Shown: one piece after another, positions 62,411 to 64,000 of the stretch
Position numbering within the stretch: position 1 is the first letter of the stretch
How the letters are laid out: every line of letters begins with the position of its first letter
DNA from: Fluviicola sp.
GTDB taxonomy: Bacteria > Bacteroidota > Bacteroidia > Flavobacteriales_D > Crocinitomicaceae
Assembly (NCBI GenBank): GCA_031260455.1
Contig: JAIRJW010000027.1
Location: 43,661 to 107,660, forward strand
Length of the DNA stretch: 64,000 nucleotides
Direction: 5' to 3'
The notes under the pieces: model-generated
The model's database searches: none
What the model was told of the DNA's origin: nothing
Seen by the model: the letters and a program-made list of their open reading frames with translations, nothing else
Program-made: the position numbers and the translations under genes

Positions 62411-63573
62411 TTAGAATTTACCGAGCGCTTCTTCACTATCTTTTGTATCCTCGCCATTTTCATTCCCCATCTTAATAGCACGTTTCATAGCTACTACTGC
62501 TTCTTCCCTGCTGCCATTCTTTGCAAGCAACCGTGCATAAGTATCCAGCGTCGCAAATGACGAGTTTACTTCAACAACACCTTTCATGAGCTGCGTAGCC
62601 CGGCCGATGACATTTTTTTGACTACATTGCTCATAAATCGCCCAACAGAAATAATTGATCTCATCCCCATTAATCGTATTTTGCCGTACCCGTTCTTCAA
62701 GAATACTGGTCGCCTTTTCCCATTTTCCAGTTGCCATGCACATTTTCACCTCATAGGCTTTTACATATTCATCCGCATCACGGGATGTTAAATACTGCTT
62801 GGCGAATTTCACGGCAGCCTCATATTTTATCTCGTCCTTTTCTTTAATGGCAGTATTAAATCTTTCAGCGACAACATTATTTATTACAAACTTCACGTCC
62901 GCCTCACCATATCGCGTTTCATATTCTGACCTATGTTGTATCAACAAATCAACTATATTCTGGGGTGCTCTTCCGAAATAGGCAAGTATCGCAAAACTCA
63001 CTTCTGATTTGAGATCCTGGTTATGCATCCAGTAGTCTGTCAGGTCATTGGGACTAATGTTTGCTATCCTGCGAATATATTTTTTATAAAAATCCGGGTA
63101 CTTGTCTGGGTCGATAGTCGGAGAGAATCCGGTAATGTACTTCCCCTGTTCATGTAGCGAAATGCTTTCCTGAAGCAAGTTGATGTAACTCGCTTCTAGT
63201 GGTTCACTTCTGCCAAACCCATACATTTTCCGGATAAGCTTCCCATCAGCGGTAAGTACAACAGTTGTCGGATAAGAGCATACGTGATGTTTAAGAGAGA
63301 GATTATACACTGTGTCCTGCTCCGCATCGTACTTCAACACCACAAATCGCTCACTGATCTGACTGGCAATGCTGTCGTTCTTAAATATCTTTTTATCCAG
63401 CACTTTACATGGCGTGCACCAGGTCGTATAAAAATCAACAATCAACAGCTTATGCTGCTCTGCTGCCACATGTTTGGCATACTCATAATCCTGTTCTATA
63501 ATTGTCAGTGTCTGCGTGCCTCAGCAGTACAAGCAATCAGGCCAATGGCTGCGAGGAAAATGTTCTTTTTCAT
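62411..63573 (-). pseudogene. Secreted thioredoxin-fold protein, frameshifted in the signal peptide
   Basis: The signal peptide KKNIFLAAIGLIACTAEA begins at ATG 63573 but its frame stops at once after RRH. The mature frame resumes at QTLTIIEQDYEYAKHVAAEQ and runs open to 62411 (about 368 residues). Removing the CG in GGCACGCAGACA joins them as ...AEAQTLT. The mature protein has a thioredoxin domain with CTPC (FYTTWCTPCK) and a long helical TPR-like C-terminal region. A GTG at 63469 could start a leaderless cytoplasmic form, but it would lack export. Sequencing error is the main alternative to a true mutation. Confidence 0.7.
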
Positions 63574-63683
63574 TTGTTCCTATTTTATCTATCATTACCA
63601 ATTTTGCGATTTTCTTTTTGGGCTGTTTCAAAAGGATAGTCTCTTTTTTATTTGAAAGCGATTCAATCCACAACGTAACTGTG

Positions 63684-64000
63684 TTATTTATTCAAAATAC
63701 GCTCCATCACTGACTTCAGGTGTGAGATTTCCTCTTTCAGCGTCTGAATCTGGCTTTCGTATAACTTTCTAATTTCATCTGATACATGATAGAAATTCGA
63801 ACTCTGCACACCGTTTACAGTCTGATTATGCATCACATTAAACACCAGGTGTTCGTTGAAAGTAACAATATCTTCGGGGCGGATTTCAAGCACCTTTGCA
63901 ATTTTCTCCAGCTTGCCGTATGAAATGTCCGTTTCTCCTGTTTCAATCTTGCTATACGAGGGTTGAGTCATTTCCAGCCGGTTAGCCATGTATTCCTGTG
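63684..64000 (-). CDS. XRE-family helix-turn-helix regulator (partial, N-terminus beyond window)
   Basis: The frame is open past the window end. QEYMANRLEMTQPSYSKIET is the middle of a Cro/CI-type HTH, followed by YGKLEKIAKVLEIRPEDIV. A C-terminal coiled-coil-like tail follows (about the last 40 residues, EIRKLYESQIQTLKEEISHL), as in many Bacteroidota single-HTH regulators. The start codon is not in the window, and the ATG at 63989 is internal. The target is unknown. Confidence 0.88.
   Translation of the reverse strand, partial: QEYMANRLEMTQPSYSKIETGETDISYGKLEKIAKVLEIRPEDIVTFNEHLVFNVMHNQTVNGVQSSNFYHVSDEIRKLYESQIQTLKEEISHLKSVMERILNK

Overview
The window looks like chromosomal DNA of a Bacteroidota member, order Flavobacteriales, quite possibly the Crocinitomicaceae (Fluviicola-like). 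The evidence is promoters of the Bacteroidota type (-7 element TAnnTTTG), almost no Shine-Dalgarno sites, type IX secretion (T9SS) C-terminal sorting domains, a PorE-like T9SS envelope protein, an archaeal/eukaryotic-type ProS, and families typical of the phylum (DUF5606, TIGR02757, Porin_10-like). The genus is an inference. Most of the window is ordinary core genome. No prophage, insertion sequence, CRISPR array or replication origin was seen.

Layout. 1-8 kb: outer-membrane barrel and Tyr/Gly-rich lipoprotein (minus strand), proS, tRNA-Glu, rpsT, a putative porin, fabG and two secreted or lipoprotein unknowns. 8-16.8 kb: hemB, the bifunctional NAD(P)H-hydrate repair enzyme, an SRP RNA on the minus strand, rpe, an L,D-transpeptidase, a rhomboid protease, a class IV aminotransferase, a GNAT and a small lipoprotein. 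16.8-20.6 kb: two eroded genes (a YdeI/OmdA-like tail and a beta-lactamase-fold hydrolase), then a MarR regulator coupled to a rifampicin-phosphotransferase-like gene. 21-25.3 kb: assimilatory sulfate operon (siroheme-synthase-like domain fused to a TSUP permease, cysH, cysD, cysN). 25.4-33 kb: His-rich secreted protein, EEP nuclease/phosphatase, HxlR regulator, the tightly packed queE-porE-like-ubiA-maf operon, and sucD. 33-47 kb: DUF4268 protein, T9SS cargo, LptF/G-type permease with two glycosyltransferases, ribBA-ABC ATPase-TIGR02757, metallophosphoesterase, universal stress protein, CvfB-like protein, LytTR two-component pair, and a secreted possible Ntox23-like protein. 47-61 kb: pyrG, yidC, secreted proteins, two divergent subtilases (one T9SS cargo), DUF5606 protein with a histone-H1-like tail, M3 peptidase, START-like protein, an isoprenylcysteine-methyltransferase-fold protein and tRNA-Met.

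61-64 kb is the most island-like part. A direct repeat beginning in the 3' end of tRNA-Met recurs 1.1 kb downstream. It brackets an AT-rich stretch with a truncated hicA and an intact hicB. Beyond it lie a frameshifted thioredoxin-fold gene and a partial XRE regulator.

The most distinctive window-wide pattern is regulatory. At six genes the start codon begins exactly 5 nt after the last G of a TAnnTTTG element (4 nt at a seventh), which predicts leaderless or nearly leaderless mRNAs. At two of these the U-tract of the upstream terminator doubles as the promoter element. I did not find a clearly new multi-gene system. The leaderless architecture, the tRNA-anchored scar and the siroheme/TSUP fusion are the items most worth follow-up.
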